From CAZAMB01 sp964486335 (lineage in GTDB: Bacteria > Planctomycetota > Phycisphaerae > UBA1845): a DNA stretch of 48,946 nt. Where the stretch lies: contig CAZAMB010000023.1 of the NCBI GenBank assembly GCA_964486335.1, forward strand, positions 1 to 48,946. The letters run 5' to 3'. The position numbers and the translations under genes are program-made. Under the pieces are notes generated by a model, which saw nothing but the letters and a program-made list of their open reading frames with translations, was not told the origin of the DNA and searched no databases. Positions 17,881-26,827 of this stretch are shown piece after piece (the first letter of the stretch is position 1; each line of letters opens with the position of its first letter).

Positions 17881-19224
17881 TCATTCGGCAATGCGGGGGC
17901 GAGGAGCGGCTAGGAAAGCGCTAACTGGCCGACTTTCAAACGCTGGCTCGATAACGCGACGATGCGTTCGAGCAGCCGAGTCGAGCACGTGTCGGGAAAG
18001 TATCTCGACGCGCGATTCCCAGGTATGCTCGCAAACCGTACGACTGATGGTCGGACGATCCAGGCCGGTGCTCGCCAATGCAGAGTCGCAAGCCGATGCG
18101 AATTCCTCGGCATTGGAGGCAATCGCAACGGGTCCCAGGAATCGCTCGGCCGACGGCAGCGGCGTCGAGACGACGGGCAGTCCGGCCGCGAGGTACTCCA
18201 TCATCTTGATGGGGTTGACACTGCGGGTCATTGCATTTCGCGCAAACGGCAGCAGTCCCGCGCGAAACGCGGCGCAATAGGCCGGTAGCAAATCGTAGGA
18301 CCGACGACCGAGCAGGTGCACATTTTGACGCTCACGCAGCGCCGTCACGTCGGCTTTCGCATCGCCAATGAGCACGAACGAGTAGTCCGGCCGCAGCGCG
18401 GCGACGCGGGCGATCAACTCTCGATCGATCCAATGGTGAATCAAGCCGAAGAAGCCGAAGATCGGCTGGGTGATCGAGGCAATGTCTTTCGGAGTCTCCG
18501 GTGGATTCCTCCAGGCCTCGGCAAAATGCTCATAGTCAACGCCATGCGGAACCAGCAGCGTGTCGCGGCGGCGAACCCGTTTGGTCACGTGTAGCGGTTC
18601 GGACGTTGTGACCACGAGGTCCGCGCGGTCCAGCAATTCATCCTCGGCGGTCTTGATCGCGGAAAGGTTGAATCCCTCGAACTTCGTGTACTCGTCCACG
18701 CAATAATAGATGAGACACTCCTCGTCGAAGGCGTCTTTGAGAAACGGCACGTCCGGAGCGAACGTCCAGACCTGAACTGGTTTGCGCCGTTCGGGATCGA
18801 TCCTTCGAATCGCACGGCGAATCTGGGCTATCAGCAGACGGCGATGAAGCGGTTCGAGAAATGTGCCTGTCGATCCGGGAAGCACGAACGGCGTCAGCTG
18901 GTGCATCGTCGGCGAGATACGCCGCAGTCCCCGTGCCGATCGCCAAAGGGCCGCCGCGGCCGCACTGACGTCGGACCGTGACGCTCCCGGTCTCCTCGAA
19001 CCGTGATAGTTGATCCAGAGAATCCGGTTATCGCGCGCGAGCACGCGCATCAGGTGGTGCTTGCTCGTCGGATCGTAGTCCCATGCGCTGGCGATGCAGA
19101 CGATCAACCGATCGCAAATCCTCTCGAACTGCGCACGACCGTCGGATCGTGAATCCGGGCGTCCGAATCCGTTCGATCGTTCAATACTGCCAGATGTGGC
19201 GACTTCCGAGTCTGACCGAATCAT
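17881..19224 (-). CDS. GT4-like glycosyltransferase of exopolysaccharide synthesis
   Basis: A 447-aa GT-B fold glycosyltransferase. N-terminal text such as ICIASAWDYDPTSKHHLM-like and ILWINYHGSRRP recalls TuaH/GumK-type enzymes. The C-terminal half has LLVPHGVDYEHF, PIFGFFGLIHHWIDRELI, and the donor-site block NPIKMMEYLAAGLPVVSTPLP, whose Glu in KMMEYLA is the usual nucleotide-sugar contact. Its start overlaps the stop of the BY-kinase gene by 4 bp, placing it third in the operon. Donor and acceptor are unknown. Confidence 0.85.
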   Translation of the reverse strand: MIRSDSEVATSGSIERSNGFGRPDSRSDGRAQFERICDRLIVCIASAWDYDPTSKHHLMRVLARDNRILWINYHGSRRPGASRSDVSAAAAALWRSARGLRRISPTMHQLTPFVLPGSTGTFLEPLHRRLLIAQIRRAIRRIDPERRKPVQVWTFAPDVPFLKDAFDEECLIYYCVDEYTKFEGFNLSAIKTAEDELLDRADLVVTTSEPLHVTKRVRRRDTLLVPHGVDYEHFAEAWRNPPETPKDIASITQPIFGFFGLIHHWIDRELIARVAALRPDYSFVLIGDAKADVTALRERQNVHLLGRRSYDLLPAYCAAFRAGLLPFARNAMTRSVNPIKMMEYLAAGLPVVSTPLPSAERFLGPVAIASNAEEFASACDSALASTGLDRPTISRTVCEHTWESRVEILSRHVLDSAARTHRRVIEPAFESRPVSAFLAAPRPRIAE

Positions 19225-20132
19225 TTATCGTCGCCGTTCTTGACGTAGTCGTAATAGCGGTAGTAGTTGTAGCGATAGCCGTAGCCGTACCCATATCCGT
19301 AGTAACCCGCCGTCGCGGCGTCGCGTCCTACGAGCAGGCAACCGAGGATCGGAATGTTGTTTACCTGGAGCAATCGTACCGCTCGCTTGGCCGCGGCTTC
19401 GTGCGTGCGGTTGAGTCGAACAATCACGATGATCCCGCTGCACATCTGACCGATGATGCCCACGTCAGTCACCGTCGTCGCCGGCGGTGTGTCCACGATC
19501 GTGTAATGGTAGTCCCGTTGCATCCGCCGAAACGCCTCCGGCGCAGCGGCGGCCGTCAACAACTCCGCCGCCGACCTCCCGTTCGTGCTCCCCGCGGGAA
19601 TTACGCTCAGATTCGGAATCGGCGTCGTCTGCACGACTTCGTCAAACGTCGCCTTTCCAGCAAGCACCTCGGCCAAGCCCGGTCCGGTCGGCTGGTTGAG
19701 CATGTGCGCGAGCGAACTCCGGCGGAAGTCGCCGTCCACGACCAGCACCCTCAGGTGTCGAATCTCCGCGAGAATGCAGCCGAGATTCAGCGTCGTGACG
19801 CTCTTTCCCTCCTTCGGCACCGCGCTCGTGATAGCGATGATGCGGTGCTCATAGTTTGGATTGCTGCTCAGTAGGCGAGTGCGAAGCGATCGGTATTGCT
19901 CCGTGACGAGCGATGATCGTTCATAGAACGGAACAAGCGACTCCGAAAGTCCGTCCACGACGGCCGCCGGTTCTTCAGGCGAGTCGGAACCCCCCGGAAT
20001 CCCCGTCACCGGCGCTTCTGACAGAAGGCCGGTCGGCGGCAAAGTCGCAATGGCGCCGCCGGAATCCGCAGACTCCAGCGACTTGCGTCGTTCTTCTTCG
20101 GCCCGTTTAATGGCGTCGGCGATTCTTCCCAT
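19221..20132 (-). CDS. CpsD/CapB-type bacterial tyrosine kinase with Tyr-rich tail
   Basis: A cytoplasmic BY-kinase that controls polysaccharide chain export through autophosphorylation. The 303-aa product has EQYRSLRTRL (78-87), Walker A AVPKEGKSVTT (104-114), Walker A' VVDGDFRR (131-138), and Walker B IVDTPPA (212-218). The extreme C-terminus (277-296) has 12 tyrosines in 20 residues. There is no Wzz-type membrane domain, so a separate activator would be needed; none is in the window. It sits between the Wza-like gene and the glycosyltransferase gene. Confidence 0.9.
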   Translation of the reverse strand: MGRIADAIKRAEEERRKSLESADSGGAIATLPPTGLLSEAPVTGIPGGSDSPEEPAAVVDGLSESLVPFYERSSLVTEQYRSLRTRLLSSNPNYEHRIIAITSAVPKEGKSVTTLNLGCILAEIRHLRVLVVDGDFRRSSLAHMLNQPTGPGLAEVLAGKATFDEVVQTTPIPNLSVIPAGSTNGRSAAELLTAAAAPEAFRRMQRDYHYTIVDTPPATTVTDVGIIGQMCSGIIVIVRLNRTHEAAAKRAVRLLQVNNIPILGCLLVGRDAATAGYYGYGYGYGYRYNYYRYYDYVKNGDDK

Positions 20133-20216
20133 GACTAAACCACTTTGGCGTTGGCGGCCGCTCGACCCAAGGTTCTGCCCTCGTCGTTGACACTCTTCAT
20201 GTCGGACCGCTGGCGC

Positions 20217-20999
20217 CTAATATCCTCCGTTGTAGATACCCCCGCTGTAATTCGAGTTGGCATCCTTGTCGTACGCTTTGTCGAGGTCGCGGATCTGGGC
20301 GGGCGTGACGTACGCCTGCGTGAGCGGCGCGACCGGGAACAAGACCTCTCGAATGCGCAATCCGATCCATGCCCCTGGCGTCGGCGGAATGTACACCACG
20401 TCATCAGGCTCCAGCAGAATGTTGGACGACCAGTCGCCGGTCTTTACCATCTGGTCGATGTTGACTTCGAGCGTGCGCACCGGCGTCTCGCCGTGCGCCG
20501 GGCGAATGACCTTGACCTTGCTTGTCCACGAAAGGAAGTTCGTGCCGGCCTTCACGACCGCGTCGAGCAGCGTGTCGCGACCGGTATACGGCTTGGGTCC
20601 AACGCCGCCGGCCATTCCGTACACGTAGTATTTTTTGGATTCGTAGTGGACCACGCGTACGTCGATCTTGGGATCGAGATAGTACCTTGACAGCAGCACC
20701 TCGAGCTTGGCGGTGATCTCTTTCGCCGTCATCCCCACAACCTTGACGTCGCCCACGAGTCGCAACGATATCTTCCCATCCGGCTTGATCCGTTGAACTT
20801 CGCCGTCAATCTCAAGAATGCGCGGCGCGGTGATCGCCAACTGATCGGGAATCCCCACGCGATACTCAATGGCCGACACCTGGTGCTCGTGTTCGCGAAG
20901 GAAATGCAGCATGTCCGTGTTCCTCGCGGCGCAGCCTGCCGACAGGGCGACCAGGCACGCCGCCGGAAGATGGAGAGCAATCGAACTTCGCCGGTTCAT
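20217..20999 (-). CDS. Wza-like outer-membrane polysaccharide export lipoprotein
   Basis: A 260-aa secreted lipoprotein: signal MNRRSSIALHLPAACLVALSAGC with lipobox LSAGC. A Poly_export domain follows (EYRVGIPDQLAI, PDGKISLRLVGDVKVVGMT, LEVLLSRYYLDPKIDVRVV) and then SLBB-like segments (KYYVYGMAGGVGPKPY, LEPDDVVYIPP). AGGTGG precedes the ATG at 20999. It leads the operon wza-like, BY-kinase, glycosyltransferase and would form the outer-membrane channel for the polymer. Confidence 0.88.
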   Translation of the reverse strand: MNRRSSIALHLPAACLVALSAGCAARNTDMLHFLREHEHQVSAIEYRVGIPDQLAITAPRILEIDGEVQRIKPDGKISLRLVGDVKVVGMTAKEITAKLEVLLSRYYLDPKIDVRVVHYESKKYYVYGMAGGVGPKPYTGRDTLLDAVVKAGTNFLSWTSKVKVIRPAHGETPVRTLEVNIDQMVKTGDWSSNILLEPDDVVYIPPTPGAWIGLRIREVLFPVAPLTQAYVTPAQIRDLDKAYDKDANSNYSGGIYNGGY

Positions 21000-21319
21000 G
21001 AACACCACCTGCCGGTCGCCGCGCATTGCGCGGGCGTCTCGTGCCAAGGAACCCGCGCGCCCCATCCGGGCAGCGCGAATCTAACGGATTGTTCGTTTTA
21101 TCGGGTGCGGACCTCGCGGGCTGAATGACCGCGATGGATTCTCGGTACTCAAGTCCGAATGGCGGCAAGGGACCGCGTTTTCGGACCTCAGGAGTTCCCC
21201 GCGGGAGTCCACCTCCGGCATCTCAAGGGTCTATCGGACCTGTCCGATAGTTCCGAACGCGGCGACGCGCGCCGCGGCGAGGGCTTGTTCCGTCGGACCC
21301 GGAACAAACCGGGAGGTCC
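21000..21319. other. Divergent promoter region of the exopolysaccharide locus
   Basis: A 320-bp gap between the divergent Wza-like and ExeA-like genes. Apart from the inverted repeat at 21231-21250, nothing gene-like is supported. It should contain promoters for both directions. Confidence 0.5.
21231..21250. promoter_or_regulatory. 8-bp perfect inverted repeat in the divergent exopolysaccharide promoter region
   Basis: CTATCGGA (21231-21238) and TCCGATAG (21243-21250) flank CCTG. The position, about 70 bp before the ExeA-like start and 230 bp before the Wza-like start, suits a dimeric regulator operator, but the regulator is unknown. Confidence 0.4.
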
Positions 21320-22960
21320 ATGTACGCGGAATTTTTCTCTCTTCGCGAGCTGCCGTTCAACAACACGCCCGATCCGCGCTTCTTCTATTCCACGCCGGAC
21401 CACGAGGAGGCGCTCGCCTCGCTCATTTACGCCGTCAAGGAACGAAAGGGCTTTGTCCTGCTCACTGGCGAAATCGGCGCGGGCAAGACGCTCGTTTCCC
21501 GCCTGATGATCAAGCATTTCGGCGGTACAATCGCCTTCGCCAATGTCAACCACGCCATTCACAGCGCGGCCGATCTGATGGAATCGGTGTGTGCCGAGTT
21601 TGAATTGCCCTACGAGCCGGGCGCGACCAACACGCAGCTCGTTCGAACGCTGCACGATTTTCTGCTGTCGAAGTTCTCGCAGAATGTCCCGGTCGTTCTT
21701 GTGCTCGATGAGGGGCAGAACCTGCCGGTCGAAGCGTTCGAACAGCTTCGCATGATCGGCAACCTCGAAGCCGACGACGCCAAGCTCCTCCAGATCGCCA
21801 TCGTTGGTCAGCCGGAACTCCAAACGACGTTCCGATCCCCGGCCCTGCGGCAGCTTCGGCAACGCATCTTTCGCAGCTTTCACCTGCCGGCGCTCAACCG
21901 TATTTCCACCGAAGGATACATCCGCCATCGTCTGGCAGTCGCCGGTTCATCCGAAACCGATATCTTCACCGCCGAGGCGATCGAAGCCGTCCACGGACTT
22001 TCTCGCGGCCTTCCACGGCTCATTAATACCCTGTGCGACAACGCGATGCTCAGCGCGTATTCCGCCGATCGAAGAGTGATCGATCGCGCGTTCCTCGAGA
22101 GCGTCGCCAAGCAGATGACGCCTCAGGCTTCGGACCGCCCTTTATCGGCGATGCTTGCGCATGACCCTCGGCCTGTTTCTCCCGACAACATCGCCTCCCA
22201 AGACAATTCATCCGAGTTTCGCTCGCGGCCTTCGCCGCCGATCCGTGAATCGACCTACTCATCTGCCCCGGTCGCGGAGGCGCAAGCAACCCGCGAATCG
22301 CATCGTGTGGACGCACTGCATCGTATGTTGGACGACTCGACGGCTCGTGCTCGGGCGGAATGGGAACGACTCAGTTCGGCTTCCCTCAATGCCACCGACA
22401 TCGTCGAGCGAACGAATGAAATCCAGCATGAGCTGCAACGGCGCGAGGAGCAGATCAAACGGCTCATTGCAATGATTCGCGGAGTTTCAAGCGACCTGGA
22501 GCCCATGCTCCGCGATATCAGAAACGCCACGGACGCGAGCCGACGCGAACAGTCGGCCGCACGCGAACTCGACGAACGTCTGGCTCGAAAGATCGAATCG
22601 TCGAAGGAGCTTCTTGCCGAACTGGTGGTCGCGTCCAAACGTGCGTTGCGTGCCGGCACCGAAATCGCCGTTCCCCCAGTCGTTATTCATCGACCGACCA
22701 CGCTGGTCGAGACGACGCCCCGCCGCGCTGTAAAAAACTGTTCATCGCCGGAATCGGCGTTCTCTCGAACAATGCAGGAAGCCCGAACCAGCTTGGTGGA
22801 ACTCCGGGAACTCGTCAGCACGGTGCCGACGTCGTCTCTCGCCGCTGACCGAAAAACTGATGAAGCAACAAGGACGAAGCCGGCGGAAGTTCGACCCATT
22901 CAACGTCTTGCGCGGGGCGTGGACCAACTTGTCAACTTGATCGGCGACGTAGGGCAATAG
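21320..22960 (+). CDS. ExeA-like AAA+ ATPase with coiled-coil tail (secretion/EPS-locus type)
   Basis: A 546-aa protein whose first ~270 residues match ExeA / XrtA-associated ATPases: start MYAEFFSLRELPFNNTPDPR, Walker A GEIGAGKT (50-57), Walker B VVLVLDE (125-131), and sensor-like IAIVGQPEL. The C-terminal half is charged and helical (EIQHELQRREEQIKRLIAMI and neighbours), probably coiled coil, with no peptidoglycan-binding domain seen. GGGAGG precedes the ATG at 21320. In other bacteria this ATPase type sits in EPS loci with PEP-CTERM/exosortase systems, which fits the sorting-tail proteins in this window. Confidence 0.85.
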   Translation: MYAEFFSLRELPFNNTPDPRFFYSTPDHEEALASLIYAVKERKGFVLLTGEIGAGKTLVSRLMIKHFGGTIAFANVNHAIHSAADLMESVCAEFELPYEPGATNTQLVRTLHDFLLSKFSQNVPVVLVLDEGQNLPVEAFEQLRMIGNLEADDAKLLQIAIVGQPELQTTFRSPALRQLRQRIFRSFHLPALNRISTEGYIRHRLAVAGSSETDIFTAEAIEAVHGLSRGLPRLINTLCDNAMLSAYSADRRVIDRAFLESVAKQMTPQASDRPLSAMLAHDPRPVSPDNIASQDNSSEFRSRPSPPIRESTYSSAPVAEAQATRESHRVDALHRMLDDSTARARAEWERLSSASLNATDIVERTNEIQHELQRREEQIKRLIAMIRGVSSDLEPMLRDIRNATDASRREQSAARELDERLARKIESSKELLAELVVASKRALRAGTEIAVPPVVIHRPTTLVETTPRRAVKNCSSPESAFSRTMQEARTSLVELRELVSTVPTSSLAADRKTDEATRTKPAEVRPIQRLARGVDQLVNLIGDVGQ

Positions 22961-23075
22961 GTCACGCTTCCTTGCCGCCATGCCTTCGATCGCTTCGCGT
23001 GGCGACGGTGCCTCATCACAACATTTCTCTTACATTGAAGAACCGAACCATTTTGGTACCTGGTGGGTTGCTTGG

Positions 23076-23104
23076 TTGAAGCAGTCCGACCGCTCCGCTA
23101 CAAT
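23076..23104 (+). promoter_or_regulatory. Sigma-70-like promoter upstream of the second GspE/PilB-type gene
   Basis: TTGAAG (23076-23081), a 17-bp spacer, then TACAAT (23099-23104), 75 bp before the start codon at 23179. The match to the consensus -35/-10 with exact 17-bp spacing is good, although planctomycete promoter consensus is poorly defined. Confidence 0.5.
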
Positions 23105-23178
23105 CAATCGCGAGCAACCGAGAAGCCGCGGAGAACTCCGCAAACCGCGATCGTTGATCGCATCGTTTTCAGGCGAAC

Positions 23179-24897
23179 ATGGCCAAAAAACAGAAAAAAA
23201 TCGGCGAAATCCTTGTCGGCTGGGGCATCATCGACGCCAACGCCCTCGCCGAAGCGCTGCAATACGCCAAGCAAAACAGCAAGCGCATCGGCGAAGCCTT
23301 GGTCGAACTCGAATTGTGCTCCGAGGACGACGTAGTCAAAGCCCTTGCCAGCCAGTACGGCCTCGAATACGTCGATCTCGATAAGCACGCGGTCAACAAG
23401 GAAGTGCTCGGCCTGATCCCCGCCAAACTGGTCGAGGACTACCTCGTCCTCCCTCTCGGCGAGGAGGACGGTCGACTGAAGGTCATCATCACCGATCCCC
23501 TCGACCTGGAAACACTCGACCTCCTGCGCTTTCGTCTCAACAAGGATGTCGTTCCGTCGCTGGCTGCTGTCAGCAAGGTCAAACGGTTCATCGATAAGTT
23601 CGTCAATCCCGAGGGCGACGTGCTGTCGCAGACGATGAAGAGCATCGATGAGGACGCGCCCGAGGACGACGACGAGGCCAAGCGAAAGCAGGCGCTCGAA
23701 GACGAGGACGAAGACGCGCCCATCATCCGCCTCGTCAACCTCATCATCACCGAGGCGGTTCACGGCCGCGCGAGCGATATTCACATTGAACCCATGGGTG
23801 ATCGCGTCCGCGTGCGCTACCGAATCGACGGCGTCTGTCACATTCGCGACGATATTCCCAAGCACATGCAGGGCGCCGTCAACACGCGCTTCAAGATCAT
23901 GTCGGGCATGGACATTGCCGAGCGCCGCGTCCCCCAGGACGGCCGAATCAAAATGAAGATCGGCGGCGGTCAGATCGACTTCCGCGTCAGCGCCCTGCCC
24001 GCATACCACGGCGAGAGCATGGTGCTTCGTATTCTGCGACCCGAATCCGTGAAGATCGGTATTCCCGCGCTCGGTTTCGCCGAGGACGATTATCAGAAAT
24101 TTCAGAAGATCATCCAGCGACCTAACGGCATCTTCCTTGTCACAGGGCCCACCGGATCGGGAAAGACCACGACGCTCTACGCAGCCTTGCAGGAACTGAA
24201 TCGTCCCGACCGAAAGATCATCACCGCCGAAGACCCCGTGGAATACAACTTCTCCGGTATGAACCAATGCCAGGTCAAGGATGACATCGGCTTGAGCTTT
24301 GCCAAGATTCTCCGGGCCATGCTTCGCCAAGCTCCGAACATCATCCTCGTCGGCGAAATCCGCGACCGCGAAGTGGGCGACGTGGCCATTCAGGCAGCCC
24401 TCACCGGCCACCTCGTCTTCAGCACCCTCCACACCAACGATGCCCCCTCCGCAATCACGCGCTTGATCGACATGGGCATCAAGCCGTTCCTCGTCGCAAG
24501 TGCCATTCAGGCCATCATGGGCCAGCGCTTGATCCGCGTCATTTGCGCCGAGTGCAAAACCGTCGACCAGAATCCAGACAAACGCACGCTCAAGCTGCTT
24601 GGCTTTACCGAATCGGAACTGGCTGGCAAGACCATCTGGAAAGGCGCCGGTTGCAAGCGCTGTTCAAACTCCGGCTATCGCGGCCGCGTCGGTGCTTTCG
24701 AGATGCTTCTGATGAACTCGCAGCTCCGCGATTTGGCCTTCAATCGAGCGCCCGCAACACAGCTTCGAGCCGCGGCCCGCGCCAGCGGAATGCGCAGCCT
24801 CCTCGAGGACGGTAAGCTCAAAGTATTGGCGGGCGTTACCACCCCCGAGGATCTCCTTCGCGTCACTCAGGCCGAAGGAATCATGGCCGAGGCATGA
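23179..24897 (+). CDS. GspE/PilB-type secretion or pilus ATPase (second copy)
   Basis: A 572-aa motor ATPase. An N-terminal MshEN-like domain (KKIGEILVGWGIIDANALAE) is followed by an acidic linker (about 157-180, many Asp/Glu) and the T2SSE core: Walker A GPTGSGKTT at 323-331, AEDPVEY, Walker B PNIILVGEIRD, His-box GHLVFSTLHTNDA, and C4 zinc site CAEC / CKRC. It differs from the first copy in the acidic linker and in many substitutions, so it is not a recent duplicate. It lies beside the ExeA-like gene, but no pilin or GspF gene is adjacent. Confidence 0.92.
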   Translation: MAKKQKKIGEILVGWGIIDANALAEALQYAKQNSKRIGEALVELELCSEDDVVKALASQYGLEYVDLDKHAVNKEVLGLIPAKLVEDYLVLPLGEEDGRLKVIITDPLDLETLDLLRFRLNKDVVPSLAAVSKVKRFIDKFVNPEGDVLSQTMKSIDEDAPEDDDEAKRKQALEDEDEDAPIIRLVNLIITEAVHGRASDIHIEPMGDRVRVRYRIDGVCHIRDDIPKHMQGAVNTRFKIMSGMDIAERRVPQDGRIKMKIGGGQIDFRVSALPAYHGESMVLRILRPESVKIGIPALGFAEDDYQKFQKIIQRPNGIFLVTGPTGSGKTTTLYAALQELNRPDRKIITAEDPVEYNFSGMNQCQVKDDIGLSFAKILRAMLRQAPNIILVGEIRDREVGDVAIQAALTGHLVFSTLHTNDAPSAITRLIDMGIKPFLVASAIQAIMGQRLIRVICAECKTVDQNPDKRTLKLLGFTESELAGKTIWKGAGCKRCSNSGYRGRVGAFEMLLMNSQLRDLAFNRAPATQLRAAARASGMRSLLEDGKLKVLAGVTTPEDLLRVTQAEGIMAEA

Positions 24898-24991
24898 GAA
24901 GCGACGTCACCGGCTCGTCGTCCCGCGAGAAGGACCCTTTCGCGGCGTCGACATGCCGCTTTAGCTCGACTTTTGCCCTTTTTTGGGCGAC

Positions 24992-26200
24992 TCACGCGGC
25001 GTGACTCAGGTAGTCGAGCAGCGTGCGACTCAAACGAGCCGGGAGTTTCGTAACACCCGTATGTTTCCAGGACTCTGTCAAAACCCATTCCCGGCACAAG
25101 CGACGCGCAGCGGTGATCGCATCGCTGAAGGTTGTCTCTTTTTTGATGTACCAGACGGCTCGGAGCGGTGGAACGCTCCTCCCGCGTACGGAGCGGGCGT
25201 AGATCAGACTCACCAAGCTGAACAAACCCAGCAAGCACGGCGCGGTGCGCAGTACGCTGCGCTTCGACCGGTTGCGTGGCGTGGTGAATCCCAAGTGAAC
25301 CCGTTCCTCCTGGAACGTGACTTCGATGCTCCACCGCCCGGTGAAGAGACCGACGATTCGATCCGGACGCATCGTCGGAGCGGTACTGTAGATGTATTCG
25401 TCGCGATGAGTTCCCTGGACATCGTGGACGAGGACCCAGCGGACGGGAACCAGCCCATTTCCGCCCTTGTACCAATGGCTCGCTTCGCTGATCAGTTCCA
25501 CGTGACGCGTTTGGCCTCCGTACCAACTCACCGTGAACCGTTTGGGCTGGGACCGTTGGACCGTGGCGTTGGGAGCGGCGCGTTTGCGACCCTTGAGCGC
25601 CGGTCGTCCAACCTTGGGCGAACGCCTCGGCGATGGGGCGTCGTACAGGTTGGCTGGAGGATGGAAGCGACTGACCAGCGTGACGTGGCGGCGATGACGA
25701 TGACAGAAGCGTGCCAACTCGTGACTGGCGTATCCGCCGTCCCCCACCAGAATGAACCTTCGTTGCGGAAACCAGTGAATCAACGCGGCCATCAACTGCA
25801 TGGTCAGACGGATCGGGGTCTTGTGTCGCCGACCCTCGGAGCGGTTCAGTTCCTCCGGTCGATACAAGGCCCAGAGCACCGGCAAGGCCCACGAACGAGA
25901 GGCAAACGGAAACTTCACGTTGACGGCCATCGTTACCCACTTGTGTCCCCAGACCCAGACCACGTGACGGTGTGTCGAACGCACGGCATCGTGATGTCGG
26001 CCCTTGCCGTAGACCCGTTTCCCTTTGTGCTGCGGCGTGGTGTCGCCGACGCGCATCTTGCCATAGGGGTCGTAGTCGCACTCGGTGTCGTACGCGTCGA
26101 AGACGGTGACGTAGGCGAAACCCGCAGACGAAGGGATAATCAGCGCCAACGCGGCGAATAGAACGCATCGCACGTCGAAGAACTTGCGGCGTGCCCTCAT
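24992..26200 (-). CDS. DDE transposase of IS701-like type, N-terminally truncated or decayed
   Basis: Shows the DDE catalytic core: first Asp in MRVGDTTPQHKGKRVYGKG, second in FILVGDGGYASHEL, Glu in WSIEVTFQEERVHLGF. The block SRSWALPVLWAL...EGRRHKTPIRLTMQL is also typical of this transposase class. Only about 50 residues precede the first Asp, whereas relatives carry roughly 100, so the N-terminus is missing or scrambled. The start is uncertain; the frame is open to 26341. No terminal inverted repeats were recognised. It separates the secretion ATPase gene from the immunity-like gene. Confidence 0.75.
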   Translation of the reverse strand: MRARRKFFDVRCVLFAALALIIPSSAGFAYVTVFDAYDTECDYDPYGKMRVGDTTPQHKGKRVYGKGRHHDAVRSTHRHVVWVWGHKWVTMAVNVKFPFASRSWALPVLWALYRPEELNRSEGRRHKTPIRLTMQLMAALIHWFPQRRFILVGDGGYASHELARFCHRHRRHVTLVSRFHPPANLYDAPSPRRSPKVGRPALKGRKRAAPNATVQRSQPKRFTVSWYGGQTRHVELISEASHWYKGGNGLVPVRWVLVHDVQGTHRDEYIYSTAPTMRPDRIVGLFTGRWSIEVTFQEERVHLGFTTPRNRSKRSVLRTAPCLLGLFSLVSLIYARSVRGRSVPPLRAVWYIKKETTFSDAITAARRLCREWVLTESWKHTGVTKLPARLSRTLLDYLSHAA

Positions 26201-26356
26201 GCCCGAAACTCCGTCGGCGGCAGCCCGACCTTCGCGCTTATCGCCCACCCATAATAACCTCCGGGGCGCGCGCCGGAACGCAGTTAACTGGAGATCAGGG
26301 CTGACCAGCAAACGACGACGGCTTGTTGCATCAAGCCGCAACGAATTCCCACTTCA

Positions 26357-26827
26357 CTACTTCTCAGAGGCCAAGCTTCGCTCATACGCATCGACATTCG
26401 CCTTGAGTATCGCAAGGTACACGGCGATCTCGACTCGGAACTGATCCTCCGTGATATCTCCCGATCCGGGCGGCTCTTCAGGATATTGGCTACTGATACT
26501 GGGGGGAATACAACACATACAAGCAGAGTGCACTTGATTAATCACATCAGTAATGACTGCGCGAATTGGATCCATTGCTGAGAATCGTGGTTTCTTTCGC
26601 CTATGCCAGAATTTCCATTTACTCGTGTGATGTGACTGTTGTGAGACATACGCATCTATTGACGCGTATTCTGCATCTCTATTATCACACCATCGCTTGA
26701 CGTATTGATGTTCAAAAAAGTCTAGGTCTATCACGTTATGGAGATAACCATCCATCAACTGGATAAACCATCGCACATCAATGCGTGGCCACTTGTAAGA
26801 TTCCGATGATGAGTGATCACTGGACAT
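26357..26827 (-). CDS. Hypothetical protein resembling colicin-D-type immunity proteins
   Basis: A 156-aa product; GGAG lies eight bases before the ATG at 26827. The sequence WFIQLMDGYLHNVIDLDFFEHQYVKRW, then VINQVHSACMCCIP, then ITEDQFRVEIAVYLAIL, follows the order seen in the self-protective colicin-like immunity family (helix, Phe-rich motif, D/E-rich end). This assignment is by eye and tentative. The gene is clearly AT-richer than its neighbours: 26701-26760 has 22 G/C in 60. It lies next to a transposase, so recent transfer is likely. No toxin gene is adjacent. Confidence 0.55.
   Translation of the reverse strand: MSSDHSSSESYKWPRIDVRWFIQLMDGYLHNVIDLDFFEHQYVKRWCDNRDAEYASIDAYVSQQSHHTSKWKFWHRRKKPRFSAMDPIRAVITDVINQVHSACMCCIPPSISSQYPEEPPGSGDITEDQFRVEIAVYLAILKANVDAYERSLASEK

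Noticed and set aside
23104..24432. Long minus-strand frame opposite the second GspE/PilB-type gene
   Set aside because: It is the antisense of a gene with complete ATPase motifs; no family features of its own.
24971..24989. GCCC-T6-GGGC hairpin after the second GspE/PilB-type gene as an IS inverted repeat
   Set aside because: Only four base pairs and no matching end near 26341.
24867..26168. A 433-aa minus-strand frame overlapping the transposase
   Set aside because: It is a shifted shadow of the transposase; only the other frame has the DDE motifs.
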